Source of the DNA: Undaria pinnatifida
Taxonomy: Eukaryota > Sar > Phaeophyceae > Laminariales > Alariaceae
DNA: 64,000 nt
Direction of reading: 5' to 3'
NCBI GenBank assembly: GCA_012845835.1
Contig: JABAKD010000030.1
Coordinates: 9,399,805 to 9,463,804, forward strand
Of the stretch, positions 45,701 to 57,358 are shown piece after piece. The position numbers and the translations under genes were made by a program. The notes beneath the pieces were generated by a model that was not told the origin of the DNA, ran no database searches, and saw only the letters and a program-made list of their open reading frames with translations. The stretch's first letter is position 1, and each line of letters opens with the position of its first letter.

Positions 45701-48700
45701 AAAGGATGGACCGCGGCCCGGCCCGGTCCATCGAATTTCAAATTATATCGGCCCGGTCCATCAATTTTTCAATTTCTTGGGCCCGGCCCGACCTGGCCCA
45801 TGACATTCGCAGCGATTCCCATGAGACACGGGCTCTATACGGGTCGGCGTGCCATCTCTGTGGGCCGACCCGTGGATTTGAAGTGCCGGACCATGGACCG
45901 GCCCATGTGTTACCTCGTATTAAAAAGCGTAAGCTGACGTTCTTGTATTTTGTATTGTCATTATCAGCTGCTTATATATGTAATGGGAGGCTCACGTGTT
46001 ACCTCGTACTGAAAAGTGTGCGCTGACGTTCTTGTTTGTATTATTATTATTATTATCAGCTTATTATAGAAGTATGTAATATACACCGATTTCGTGGCGT
46101 ACCTGGTATACCTGGTGTGGTATTACTGGGCAGTATACACAGTTTCTGAGGACAGGTTGTTGGTTGGTTCTGCTTGCGTCCCGTCCTGGATTTATTTTAC
46201 TCTGGCAACAGCAGCGGTTGTGCATGGTATGCAGAGGTATGCCTGGCATCGTGTAAAGCACCTTCAATTTTTTTTTTCAAGCCATCCCGCGGGAGGGGTG
46301 CAGCATCAGTCCCTGAGATCCTCACATGAGGAGCTCAATATATCACCCGGAAAATTATTTTGAAGGCATCCGTCCGCACAACCCGACCAAGCCTCTATGC
46401 CTTATTATAGTCCTAAGCAAAAATATGCACTCGTGAAATTACTTAATCGGTGACCAACCGGTAGTTCCCCACTTGAGGAGCTCAATCGGAAAGGTACATT
46501 ATTAGTTAATCCAACAACTGCAACCCCTACTGTGGGATGACTGTTTTTCTTCATGTTTTAGCAGTTTCGAGTATCACATCCATTTGTTTTCCTCGCCCGT
46601 TGCTGTTTTATACCGCACGACAGTAAACCGCTCTTCTGCCGCCTAGGTTGTATACCCGTGTCTCGGCCTTAGAAGGTCCGTTGGTTGCCTAATCGGCAGG
46701 GCGGACGTCGACGTCGTCGTCGTAGTAGTTCTTTACAGTACACAGCATATAATGCACTGCGGCCCGGGCCGGCCCGCGAAAACGCGTAAGCTATCTCATA
46801 GGTCGGGTGGGCGTCGAAATCATAGCAGCAACAGTACACCAGATTTTCATGGGCCGCGGTCCGAGCCGGCTTGTGAAAACTCGTGGGCCACCTCATGGAC
46901 TGGGCAGAGCGGCCCATATAAAGCCCACATCTGACGGGCCGCGGCCCGGTCAGGTCCATCAAATTTTCAGATGATGGGCCGCGGTCCGGCCCCGCCTATT
47001 GAATTTCCACATGATGGACCGCGGCCCGGCCCGGTCCATCAAATTTTCAGATGATGGGCCGCGGCCCGGCCCGGCCCACCAAATTTCTATATGATGGGGC
47101 ACGACCCGGCCCGGCCCACCAAGTTTTTCAGATGATGGGCCGCGCCCCGGCCCGGCTTATCAAATTTCCGCATGGTGGACCGCGGCCCGGCCCGACCCAT
47201 CAATTTTGCACATGATGGGCCGTGGCCCAGCCCATCGCAGTTTTTACGGGCCGCGGCCCATCAAATTTTCAGATGATAGGCCGCGGTCCGACCCGTCTCA
47301 TCAATTTTTCAAAACTCTCGGCCCGGCCCGACCCGGCCCATCGAATTTCTCGGCCCGGCCTGGCCCGGTCCATCACATTTTGAAAAAATCCGGCCTGGCC
47401 CGGCCCGGCCCATCACATTGTCAAATTTCTCGGCCCGGCCCGACCCGATGCATGACAAGACCTTAAAAAAATAGAAACCAAAAAGATATTCCTGCCTGGG
47501 ATGAGAAAAAAAATCAGAAAAACAAAGCTTGAAGACAAAATAAACAAAACGTGAAAAATGTGATATTAATAGAAGAAAAAGCAACTTTGCGTGACTGCGA
47601 GGCTCAAAGACACATCCTAATATTCAAAAGTTTGTCGTCCTGACCATTCAACCACAATTCCAAAGATCCATACACGGATCGGTCCGGAAAAAGTAATTTT
47701 CCCGTCGGCAAGTACGAGATGAGATGGTTGAGAGGTGAGAGAATATCCCGAGGGAGAGGATCCAGAAGGGGGCATACCTGTATGTGTTTTTGCACCGTTT
47801 TACCGTTGTACGTGCGGAGCATCATTTCGTGTGAAAACATCGATTCAAAAACGGGTCAGGCTTTTCTCGCGGTTCAATCTAGGCCTCCAGCCACACAGCA
47901 TCAGCGTCCTTCAACCTAGGCAACGAGCGCTCTTAGACCAATGGCGAATACAGACTCCAAGGTTTTGTGCCATCTCGTACTCTGTGAGGTGAGGAATAAA
48001 TAGTCGGCGGCGGATGCTGATGTATGAAGACTTTTTCGTCTTGTTGTGGGCAGCCATGACCAAAGTCTCATCGTGCTGTTTTAGGCAGTTTACGCCGTTT
48101 TGTGTACCGAAGCAACTACAAACATCTGCCGTTTTTCTTTCCGATTCAGAAATGGGTCAGGCGCCTCTCGCATTTCGAGAGAGAGCTCCAGCCACACAGC
48201 ATCAGCGCCTCTCAACGTTGGCAACGATCGCTCTCAAAGCAATGGCAAATACAGCTTGATGTGTGCAGCAGAGTACAGGCCACACAAACTTGTGCGTGTG
48301 CGTATAAGTTTTGCGAACTTTACCTGTCCTCGCAGGCGGGAAAAAAAAGATTGGGGGAAGTTCAACTTCCATAAACAAAATAAAATATATAAACAGTCAA
48401 AATAAAAAACGAACAAAAAATGTCCAAAATCGAGTTGGCAAAAACCGTTTTTGTGTTTTGAAGGAACCAGTTGAAAAATCAAGAAACAACTGAAAACACG
48501 AAAAATGAAGACAAAAGCGAAGGAAAAAATCAAAGAACAGATGGACGGTTCCGCAAGTACGGAAGGAGGCGATGTTTAATTGGGAGGTTTTAAGAGGTCA
48601 AGGATGTACCAACCGAGGCCGCTCAGGAAAAATACGAACATAAGGGTGTGCAAGATGAAGGCGTTCTGGCCTGAGGCACCATCCACAGCCTATTGACGAG

Positions 48701-51700
48701 AGTGAATGACACACCTGATAGCACCAGAGTGGGGCTCTGCAGGGCTCGCGTCATCGATACGGAAGGTTGCGTGCTCACCTGCAGACTTTGCTTTCGATCG
48801 TATCTGGCGTAGATGTACTCGTACGGCGACCTGAAGGTGATGTCCGGGTCGTCGTTTATCATGATCGGACAGATGCCCGCTTCGGGATCCCCGGCGGAGG
48901 CAGCTTTTTCGAGCTGGGAGCGATCGAGAAGCATCCTACGATTTACCTGGACCGGGGATCGGGCACGGAGCACAAACAAACAATGATTCTCCTTAGCGGG
49001 TACCTGGTATGCTGCATCAAGTAAGTGGTACAAGTCAATAGACAGATGATGCTCTGGTGTATTCGATACCGGAACTCTGCCAGCCACGTACGTCGAGAAA
49101 CACTCTGTTGATTGCCCGAGTAGACTCGATCTCTTAAGCGAAAATGTGCGACATCTATGTGACTATCGCTGACGTTCGAATAATGCAGAGCGATCTCTAA
49201 TGATAGTCCTGGCTCGTTTTGGAAAACCCCGCCTATTTCACTGTAATCACAGCATGACGACGCACCGATGTCGTACATCCGCAATCTACTACAGTAGTAT
49301 TAATATGTTCTATGACCCGCCCCTGTTTGGCTGCGAAGCAGTATCGACTAACGGGTCTATTATTAAGTGGCTCTCGACGAAAAAAACGACAGTCTTGCAA
49401 GCGACGTTTATTTTACTCCCGTCCGTCCCCTATGACAAGGCCAAAGCAACGAGTCTCATGGACTTTTAGGTTTGACAACCCTCTGGGTCACGCAATATTG
49501 AGGCACGAGTACACCAGACTTCATCGCCGAGTGAGAAATATAATGCAAAACCAAACGCAACGTTATTGCAGGGGTTTGTGATCGGCAGTTCACCTGATCA
49601 GCAAACTGCATAAGCCGCTCGACAGGGGCCCGTATCTCGCAGAATATCTCTTTCCCACTGGAGCTGAAGTACACTCGAACCGTCAAACCGGCAGCGATGA
49701 TTTGGCGCACGGCTTTGTCGGCAAAGTCGGTCACGACCTCCTCTTGGTCAGCCTTGAAGACCATAACATAGTCAAAGCCGTACCCGTCCGCTGCAATGTG
49801 TTCCGTCTGTGCCGTAAGCAGGCAAAAAACAGCAGTAGTGAAAGCTTCATGATCACACGTAGTGAATTGTCACAGTTGATTAATCTCTACAGGTGTACAC
49901 GAAGCTGGCGTGGCAAACCATGGTGGTGACTCAAGACGGTGACACAGAACTTTCTCTATATTATCCAGCCGTCAAGCCTGACTCGGCCACCTATTGAGCA
50001 AAACAACGAGTGACAGCCCATGGCAAATCATACCGGGAAGCATCCGGCCAAATAGTCCCCTTACACCTTATACATGAATCCCTTACCAATATACGGAAAT
50101 CCCTGATATAAGATGGATCATTATCGTCGTGTTCATGAGGACAACCAACTCACCCCCTCCTCATTATACACGACAAACATACCAATATTCCCCCTGCTCT
50201 GAGCATGACAAGGCACACGACATCGCAGGGTTGATACCTCATCATATCGTAATGAACTCATCATATCAAACTCAAAAAATATAACAGCAACTCGGAAAAC
50301 AATCTCAGACCAAATTCAAAAACCAAAAACTCAACAATATAAAAACGCAAATCCTTCAATCAAAAAACAAATTCCGAAACCACATCCTTAAAGTATCAAA
50401 ACTAAATAGCAATCAGCCTCATTCATGCTGGAAGCATCAACAACTAACTCTCGAAAATCATTGCCAGGTGAAAAAGGCAGTTTGTTGTATTCTCGGAAAT
50501 GGCCGAGTAAAAACGGCGCAATTCTTGAAAATTAACTTAAATATATTCTCCAGTCTGAAAATCAAAATATTCCTTCCTGATTATTCTCAATTTCCGCGAG
50601 GTACCAGTACCCAGTACGGGGCCTAGCTGAACCAGAAAAAACAAACTCCGCATTATACGAAAACGAAAACAACCGTAGAAACTCGATATACACGTACTCC
50701 ACACGCTGCACGACGAAAGCACCCCCCCTCCTCGGTGCACGACCAAATCTGTGACACACGAAGCGGCGGGATGTTGCATTGCACAAAAACTCAATCTCGA
50801 GTAATAAAATAGCTCCCAAAAGAAATATACTCCCGCAAAAAGGGGTCGCACATCGATGTGCTTCGAGTTCGACGTGCACACTGGGTTTTGTGCCAGGTTC
50901 TTCGCCCCCTCGTTATCCTCGAAAACCGTAATTCACGACGTACCAAACCCCGGAATAATAAAACTCCACACATACCGCAAGAACAACGCCATCTTAATGA
51001 TGTCTGCCTGATTAAAACGGCATTATCCAATACGGCGATAACGACTCAAACCAACATGATCCACTCGCACAATCAAACCATACCTCGTCCTTCATCATCC
51101 CTGAGGAGTGCGCATAACATGGGGCAAGCCCGCGCGACCACAGACAATGCATACCCAACGCATCGGTGGGACAATACTCAAGTAACGAATACTCAAAGTA
51201 GACCAGACGCGCCTCTGCGCAGCTCGTGGCCTGTTCAATCTCGGGCGCTTTGCCATTGGCCGAGATTTGTCGTACCAACAATGAGCAAGCCTCATCCTAT
51301 AACAAAAACAAGAAAAAATATCAAGTCAAACTCAAGCAGGCTCACAATCAAAGTACAAACAACAAAATCGATAACCCAGCAGCATACACATGTCAATCTG
51401 AATGTCTCAAACACTACTGCTGGTGATGCCCTCGCTGCGGCTCCCTCCTTCCGGTCTCATGGTGTCGCCGCGGCTCGGGAATCCCAGCATTTCCTCCTTC
51501 AAGCTTGGTGAATCAACTGTCTCTGCCGCAAGATTGACTTCATGCAAGCAGGGAACGAGTCGTGCGATTAGGTCCGCATCGGGTGCATTTCCCTTTTCAT
51601 GCATTGTTTCTTCAACTTGCAAAATTTCCTCGTACCACTGATTAGTATAGTTCCACTTCTCAAATAGCGCTCCAAGCAATCGATTAATTTGTCGTCGTTA

Positions 51701-54700
51701 ACACATGATACCACATAGTAAAATGTGGAATCGCATCGTATCCATGTACGTCAGCCACTACATACGCGTACTTGCTGCTGTAAGTCGCTTCTACGCTGGA
51801 GGTATTTCTTTCTGCAGTGATCCGCAACGCAGATGGTATCTGGGCGTATCATATTCTGGTAGGCAAGTCAACGTACAGCATTAGATCGTGTTCGCAAATA
51901 ATTCGTACTCGTATCCTCTTGTTTTTTTTTGTTTTTTTTTTTTTTTATACTCCGGCGGATGGGGACAAATAAAGCTTTAGCTCACCACACTTCCACGTAT
52001 TTTCATACGCGTCGTGTGTCGATTTAACTCAGTTGCTTTCGCAGCCCAACGCTAGCTGGCGCATCCTTACGTATCCTCTTGTATCGATAACTGTCAACAG
52101 ACACGCGGGCAGCAGGACATTCACTGCAGTACTGCATGCTGCTTCTATGCTATATACAGAGCACGTCACACGTCAAAGACATACCGGGTACATCAGTTGA
52201 CGGCACTCTTGCCCCTTGATGGACAGCTGCCAAAGACTTTTACACCCATATTAAAAACTACCGTAGTCCAAAAATACCTTGACGGGACAAAACTACTCTT
52301 AGAATGCCGACGTAAGTACAAAAATTATTTGCATGCAAATATAATCAAATATGCAAAATGATACAGCAAATAACGTACAGCATTTTCAGCGGTATACGAC
52401 GGTTCGATACACCAATGACACCTGCGGTTTGCTCGTAAATCATGCTTTTATCTCGGAAGCGCCTAATCAGCAGCACCATAAACCACGCCCTATCCCATCT
52501 CAAAGGGCGTACATAAGCAAGACAGGGTGATCACTCCTGTGCTGCTCATCATACACAATCTTCAAGGGGTGTACTTGTATATCATAGCACTGCTAATTTA
52601 GTGGCATTCGTTCACAACTTTCCGCTTTGCTCCAATTCATTTGCAGCTGTTTCTTGCGCACGTAAAAGGCTTGCTGTAGACTACGAAAATAATACGTCTC
52701 TCCATTTTCACGTATCAAACCCAATTCCGACATATTGTGTCCTGCCAAGGGCGCTCTGCCAGGCAACCACAACACAGAATTACACATCGCTGTGTCCTGC
52801 AATAAACCTACAAGATACCCCAACAACAGAGCGAGCTTGTCCATTCTCTACATACTGCGTCGATATACGTAATAGCTTCTTGGGGTGCACACGAGCGAAG
52901 CTTCGTTGGGCAATCATTTGGCCTGCGGTATACACGCGAGAAAGTATTTTTTTCGTACTGCTGTATGTGCTCTTCTGATGATATGATGCAGCATATACTG
53001 CTGTGTATGTTCTTTCGGCATTTTCTTTCCATTACACACCACACGCCTCGGGCTCTACTCGAACTGATGCTCAGCACGAGTGCCCCACAAGGTAAACCTC
53101 AAATGTTCAGACATACTCCATACTCCTGCAAGAGTACGCCTACAAAGATAGCTTCAGCGAGTGAAGCTACGAAAACGTCAGTTAGGTCATACCTTCATTT
53201 ATCTCGAATATCCAAACGCAATTCAACCTCAATCGTTCAATCGTGGAGGCGAGTGGGGGGATTAATCATTCTCCAATCAGCATGAACCAAGCCAAAACGG
53301 AAAACATCAGCAGCAAGAAAAAACAACAAAGTCTACGTGCCTGGTGCGGACGTGAAGCCCTTGTCGACGGCACGTTGGACATTTCTCCTTCACCCGCTCT
53401 CGCTTTGGGCATATAATCCTTTTGCGTGCATGCTCCAACCCCCAACCGATGATGCAGACCCTCCCACCAGTGCCCACCATCGCTCTCTTCCTCTCTCGCT
53501 TCCTCGGGGGCCACATTTCTCCCTTTGACCACAACCACCGGCGGAGGTATGAGTGCTCCAGCAGTCCAGACAAAGAGCTTTTCTACCAGCACGCGTTTAA
53601 CCCCGCTCTCGCATTCTCCTCCACCTCTCCTCCGGCACCTGCCGGCCATCTAATCCCTTCTCTCTTGCTCCCCCTAACAGCCGCTTGCTGTACCACTCTC
53701 GTTTTCTTCTCTGCTTCCAGCGCAAAGCGGACCTTCGGCCTTATGCCTCAGCCTACGCTGCTGTTGCTGCTGGGGCCACTGCACTTCGTCGTCGCTCAAA
53801 ACTCCACACTTTTCCTGCGGTTGCAGCTTCTGTTGCTGGTCGTGCTGACGACGTGGCTGCGCTTCATCGTCGGGCCAGGTGCAGCAATCCCCTGACTGCT
53901 GCTGCTTCTGTTGCCGGCGGAGCTGCTGAGCCTGTTGTTGCTGCTGCCCCGCAGCATTTTCGCTCCAAGTACCTCGCGCACCTGGCTGTTGCGGTAGTTG
54001 GGGCGGCACATCTTTTTCGCAGTAGGTGCAGCAATCCTCTGACTGCTGCTCTTCCTGCAGGCGAGGCGACCGGGGGAGCTGCTGCTGCAGCAACTGCTGC
54101 TTTCCAGCGCCTTCGCCACCAGGGCCATGCAGGTCTACCAGTTTCGGCTCATCTTTGGCCTTTACTGGGATCGCATTGTTGCTGTTGGGGCGAAATATTC
54201 TCTCTCTTCTCTCTCACGCTCTCTCTCATTTCTCGCTCTCTCCTCGCTCAAAGCTACATTTTCATCGAGTTTCCGCATCACGTCCTCTTGAAGCTCGAGC
54301 TCTTCGTCAAGAAGTCGAAGTGCGTCATGCATCGCCAACACCCGCCAGGACCAAAACGTAGTCAAGGCAGACCCCTCTGCTGCATATGACGCTCGTAGGG
54401 CTCCCTCCGCGAGTCCGACCTCTCTCTCCCGCTTCTGCAACGCTACCTGGATCTCGAGTAGCTCTATTTCCTCTGTAATATACTCCACGCTTTCCTTCTG
54501 CATGCCAACGTCCTTTTTGGGCCGACATGAGCTGGAATTTCCCACCTCTCTGGGCTAGCCTGGACTACGCTTACCAATAGAAGACGATCCGGCCTAACTC
54601 ACTCGTGTGTTGATTAGTCTCTACAGGTGTACACGAAGCTGGCGTGGGAAGGCGTGGTGGTGACTCAAGACGGTGACACAGAACTCTCTCTTATATTATC

Positions 54701-56396
54701 CAGCCGTCGAGCCTGACTTGGCCTCCTATTGAGCAAAACAACGAGTGACAGCCCATGGCAAATAATGCCGGGAAACATCCACCAAATAGTCCCCTTACAC
54801 CGTATACATGAACCCCTTACCAATATACCGAACTCCCCGATATAAGATGGATCATAACCGTCGTGTTCATGAGGATAATCAACAGTCACTGGCAGCAGTT
54901 ACGAAGCAGTGTCAACTGATCCGCAAGAAAACGATCGTCCCCGTCGTCTAAAGGCATCAGTTTCTATCTCCTGGAACGCGCATAATCTGGTAGTGCTAGA
55001 TATCGTACGATCGTACTGTACACGACACGCGTAGAAATAAAATACCGAGAACAAACGCGTGCTACGATAGAGGTGCACCACTTTTTTTCTGGGGTTACTC
55101 AATTTGGGAGCTTAAGACCTCTCCCAAAATTCTTTTGGAGAGAAAAATAAAACTGGTACCGGATGAAAAATCTCATGGCCTAGGTACAAGACGATAATCA
55201 ATCATGCAAAACAAAATGGCATGTTTCCGACGATTTTGGGTTAAGGAGCCCCGGCATTCAGGAACAATTTCAGACGAAAAGTGCGACCTACATCGTAGCG
55301 CGCGTCAACAACAACAAGGGACAAAGTGTAATACAGCAATCACAACACACGAGGGACGCAGAACTCGCGCGGCTGACTTCATTTTGGCGATAGCGTTGCG
55401 TTCTCAACGGTCGCGTTATGGGAGGTCTGTTTTATAAGTTAAACAAGCTTGGTAAACATTCCCGAAGATTCTCCAGACTTTTGACCGATTCTTGGGTTCT
55501 GGGCGCCACAACGAGCTCCCGATTTGGGCCAGGGCTTAGAGCTCGGGGATTGTTTTGCCGTACGTGGTAAGATATGACCTGCTGACAAGAAAGTACCGCG
55601 CGAAACCTCTTTTGACGGCATCCGGTACGCATCATAACATACCAGTACACCTGGTAAAGCAGAGGAACGTGCCATCTCTCATCCTTCCCCTACGTGTGAC
55701 AACAAGCACAGAGAAGCCATCAGTACGAACGACGATAAAACGTCTGTCCATTGTAGAATGTCAGACTACCTCGACGTCTCGAGTGTTTCCGATCAAAAGG
55801 AAGGCGAGTTACATGCTCCACTTACCCTATCAATGACGAGTGCTACCAGATGCCACGTACCAGGTACCCTGGTGGTATTATAGTCTACCTGCGTAGAAAA
55901 AATGAAAATTACCCCATAGCTGTGAAGATCGAAATGACAAAAACTCGTCCCTACAAACTGCGCGTGATATTTCGATCGCGCGTGTTACGCGGTGTGTATA
56001 CCCTTATGAAGGATGCATGCGTTCATATAATGCTAGTATCAGACATCCACCCGCGGTGATCCGGGGGTCATTTCGGGCGATGTAGGAGCAGTTCTCCTAG
56101 CGGCGAAACTCCCTGAAATAAACGATCCAACGATACTGACAGCACAGTTGTGCCGCTCTATTGCTGGTCACCGACAACTCTTTCCGCCCGTCAACAGCAC
56201 GAGCAGTGCGTGGACCTCAGGAACAGGTGCTTACCTCTGACATCACGTCTCCGGGAGGCAAACCGGCTGGAGGTGGAGGCACCGGCGAGGATTCAGCGGT
56301 TGGTGCCTCATCGACTTCGTGCAACTCTCGTGCCTTGTCGACGTAAGCGAGATTCATGCTCACGTCTTCCAAGCCGTGTCTACTCTCGTTCTCCAT
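36736..56396 (-). CDS. Anoctamin (TMEM16) family protein, copy B, complete
   Basis: Sixteen exons on the minus strand: 56235-56396, 49594-49806, 48779-48946, 44239-44404, 43870-43956, 43192-43246, 42732-42847, 42397-42468, 41981-42047, 41484-41591, 40734-40864, 39686-39885, 38628-38772, 38008-38258, 37298-37474, 36736-36939. They total 2322 bases (773 residues plus TAG) with every phase matching. Exon 1 begins MENESRHGLEDV, is proline-rich (SSPVPPPPAGLPPG) and ends in phase 0, as exon 2 requires; its assignment across a 6.4-kb intron is inference. Exons 2-14 parallel copy A. Exon 15 carries the last membrane segment and the family motif MVPDVPEDV; its donor (GTCCGT) is weak. Exon 16 is an acidic tail. 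Exon 2 differs from copy A at about 17 of 71 residues. A further exon may be missing in 37475-38007, since animal anoctamins are longer there. Intron 1 holds a whole LTR retrotransposon. Confidence 0.93.
40405..40560 (-). mobile_element. SINE fragment without tRNA head
   Basis: Minus-strand match to the body and tail of the SINE at 21800-22130 (CTCGATGAAAAATCGACGAG, AACCCTATGCGCGAT, GGCTTGTCCAGAAGCTGGAA). It lacks the tRNA-like 5' part. Inserted in an anoctamin B intron in the same orientation as the gene. Confidence 0.7.
44875..45030. repeat. 78-bp perfect-looking tandem duplication
   Basis: CCTGTCTCGAA units begin at 44875 and 44953, with only two or three differences over 78 bp. Intron of anoctamin B. 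Confidence 0.9.
45250..45340 (+). repeat. Family R 3' portion
   Basis: GTCGGAGTATCACACACAGC GTGCAAAGATGAGTTTCGAC ... CTCACAGCTGGAGTGTATTT. Intronic. Confidence 0.75.
45529..47455. repeat. GGCCCGGCCC-rich repeat element in anoctamin B intron
   Basis: Two blocks (45529-45912 and 46752-47455) of ~50-60-bp units of the form GGCCCGGCCCATCAAATTTT plus CAGATGATGGGCCGC, with progressive divergence. Between them lie an 89-bp tandem duplication (units at 45908 and 45997) and a segment homologous to 9950-10165. Outer ends CATGTCATGGGCCGACG and (reverse complement) TTGTCATGCATCGGGTCGGG look weakly inverted. Probably one composite element. Confidence 0.65.
47841..48253. repeat. Spaced 112-bp direct repeat
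   Basis: 47841-47952 and 48142-48253 share GATTCAGAAATGGGTCAGGC-type starts, CCAGCCACACAGCATCAGCG and GCAATGGCAAATACAG-type ends at about 80 per cent identity. Intronic, non-coding. Confidence 0.7.
49874..50150 (-). repeat. 3' LTR
   Basis: 277 bp. The terminal dinucleotides are mutated relative to the other LTR (AG for TG; AACT for AACA in plus-strand reading), with several internal substitutions, so the insertion is not brand new. Its right edge in plus coordinates adjoins the purine tract. Confidence 0.85.
50151..53670. other. Interior of LTR element without recognisable genes
   Basis: Short frames on both strands only; none shows retroviral-type enzymatic motifs. An A-rich stretch (50270-50400) and a T-run (51920-51945) occur. 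A minus-strand frame at 51407-51679 (HEKGNAPDADLIARLVPCLH) is the most protein-like but has no ATG near its start. Confidence 0.5.
53674..54160 (-). CDS. Gln/Cys-rich frame following the gag-like ORF
   Basis: An open frame overlapping the end of the previous ORF in another phase (no ATG start). Gln-rich stretches separate three related modules: SEDCCTYCEKD, SGDCCTWPDDEAQ and KCGVLSDDEVQW. It may be the C-terminal half of Gag reached by frameshift, or a mutated single frame. Function unknown. Confidence 0.35.
54162..54503 (-). CDS. Gag-like coiled-coil ORF of the LTR element
   Basis: 113 residues from the ATG at 54503, just inside the 5' LTR. Heptad-like Leu/Glu-rich sequence (EEIELLEIQVALQKRERE, LLDEELELQEDVMRKLDE) predicts coiled coil, with a charged EREREREEREY end. 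A non-ATG upstream extension (SSCRPKK) is open. Position and composition fit a Gag protein; there is no sequence recognition of a known family. Confidence 0.5.
   Translation of the reverse strand: MQKESVEYITEEIELLEIQVALQKREREVGLAEGALRASYAAEGSALTTFWSWRVLAMHDALRLLDEELELQEDVMRKLDENVALSEERARNEREREREEREYFAPTATMRSQ
54608..54884 (-). repeat. 5' LTR
   Basis: 277 bp with intact TGTTGATTA/TAATCAACA ends, followed by the GTCAC target duplication. Confidence 0.87.
55900..56060 (-). repeat. Divergent family R copy
   Basis: Minus-strand reading preserves the order CTTCATAAGGGTATACAC, GCGTAACACGCGCGATCGAA and CATTTCGATCTTCACAGCTA. More diverged than the 32-35 kb copies. Lies in intron 1 of anoctamin B, 175 bp downstream of exon 1. 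Confidence 0.5.
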
Positions 56397-57358
56397 GACG
56401 GCAACAAGCCTGCCACAAGTTCCGGCGTTTGTACGACAAGAGTTCCTGTGGATGAGTGCTCTATCTCGGTCTTGCCGAACCTCGCCGGTCGCTGGGGCTG
56501 TCCAGCGATAGGCGGGGGCTGAGATATGGGATGAACAAACAGGAGCTATTTCGGAGCTTGGAATTTGACAAGGTTAATTCCGCCGCGTTTTCTCCGAGCC
56601 GGAACAAAAGTTTTCATATTGTAAAAGAGGTTTCTAAAATGGGGTTAGGGGAAGCATGCACTCGTGAGGATGACCCAAATACGCATGTACGAAGCCTGCC
56701 CGCTAGCTGCTGCCTGCTGCTGTACACTCGATTGCACTGCCAGCTCACGGACAGACGTACAGCGTGCCATAACCTCGACATTAGTGTGCAACGATGCCAA
56801 GAGCTTGGCCTTCTCTCGCAGTGGGGGCGTGTCTCCTTGCCAGGAACGAAGCATTCATTTCTTCCGGCGGGGTATTGACTCCAGCAAAGGATTACCCGAA
56901 GCGGTCGCTTTCACGCCGAGCTGACACCCGCCGTCAGGCGACACGCCGCACGAGCATGGCCGGAGACGAACCCGTCGACAGCAAGGTCAAACCAACCTCA
57001 GCGGATCCCAACTTGGGTGTCAAAGCTGCGTGGTAAGGCTTCTAGACCGCGAGATGGGCGTTGTGTTTCATGAGTGTAGACAGATTTTTATCTTCAAAAA
57101 TCCCACCATATTTTCTTTTATCACTGTATTACTATGAGGATCGAAGATATAACGCGCGCGAACGACCTTCCGTAATTTTGTGTAAACTACTGCTGTAGAC
57201 TATACAAGGGCTTCGCTCGCGGAAGGAGGAATGGACACTCAGTAGAAAGGCAGAAAAGAAGCACAAATGGCGCAACTGGTGACTTGAAAATGCCAAGAGG
57301 TCCATATATAGTACAACGGTAAAGGATGGAGATGATTATGACTATGAGTTTGTTATTA
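56397..57358. other. Upstream region of anoctamin B
   Basis: Contains the likely 5' UTR and promoter of copy B; no TATA box stands out. On the plus strand an ATG at 56956 opens MAGDEPVDSKVKPTSADPNL and ends near a GTAAGG donor-like site, which could be the first exon of a divergent gene, but no continuation was found. A family R fragment lies at 57130-57185. Confidence 0.4.

Larger units (their letters stand above)
49874..54884 (-). mobile_element. Complete LTR retrotransposon, apparently non-autonomous, in intron 1 of anoctamin B
   Basis: Two 277-bp LTRs (49874-50150 and 54608-54884) are co-linear throughout. The right LTR has inverted ends TGTTGATTA...TAATCAACA. GTCAC occurs directly outside both LTRs (49869-49873 and 54885-54889), a 5-bp target duplication. 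A purine-rich stretch (minus strand AATGAGGAGGGGGTG) abuts the inner edge of the left LTR, as a polypurine tract should for minus-strand orientation, and the first ORF also lies next to the right LTR on that strand. The 4457-bp interior shows no reverse transcriptase, RNase H, protease or integrase motifs, so it would depend on another element. Confidence 0.88.
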
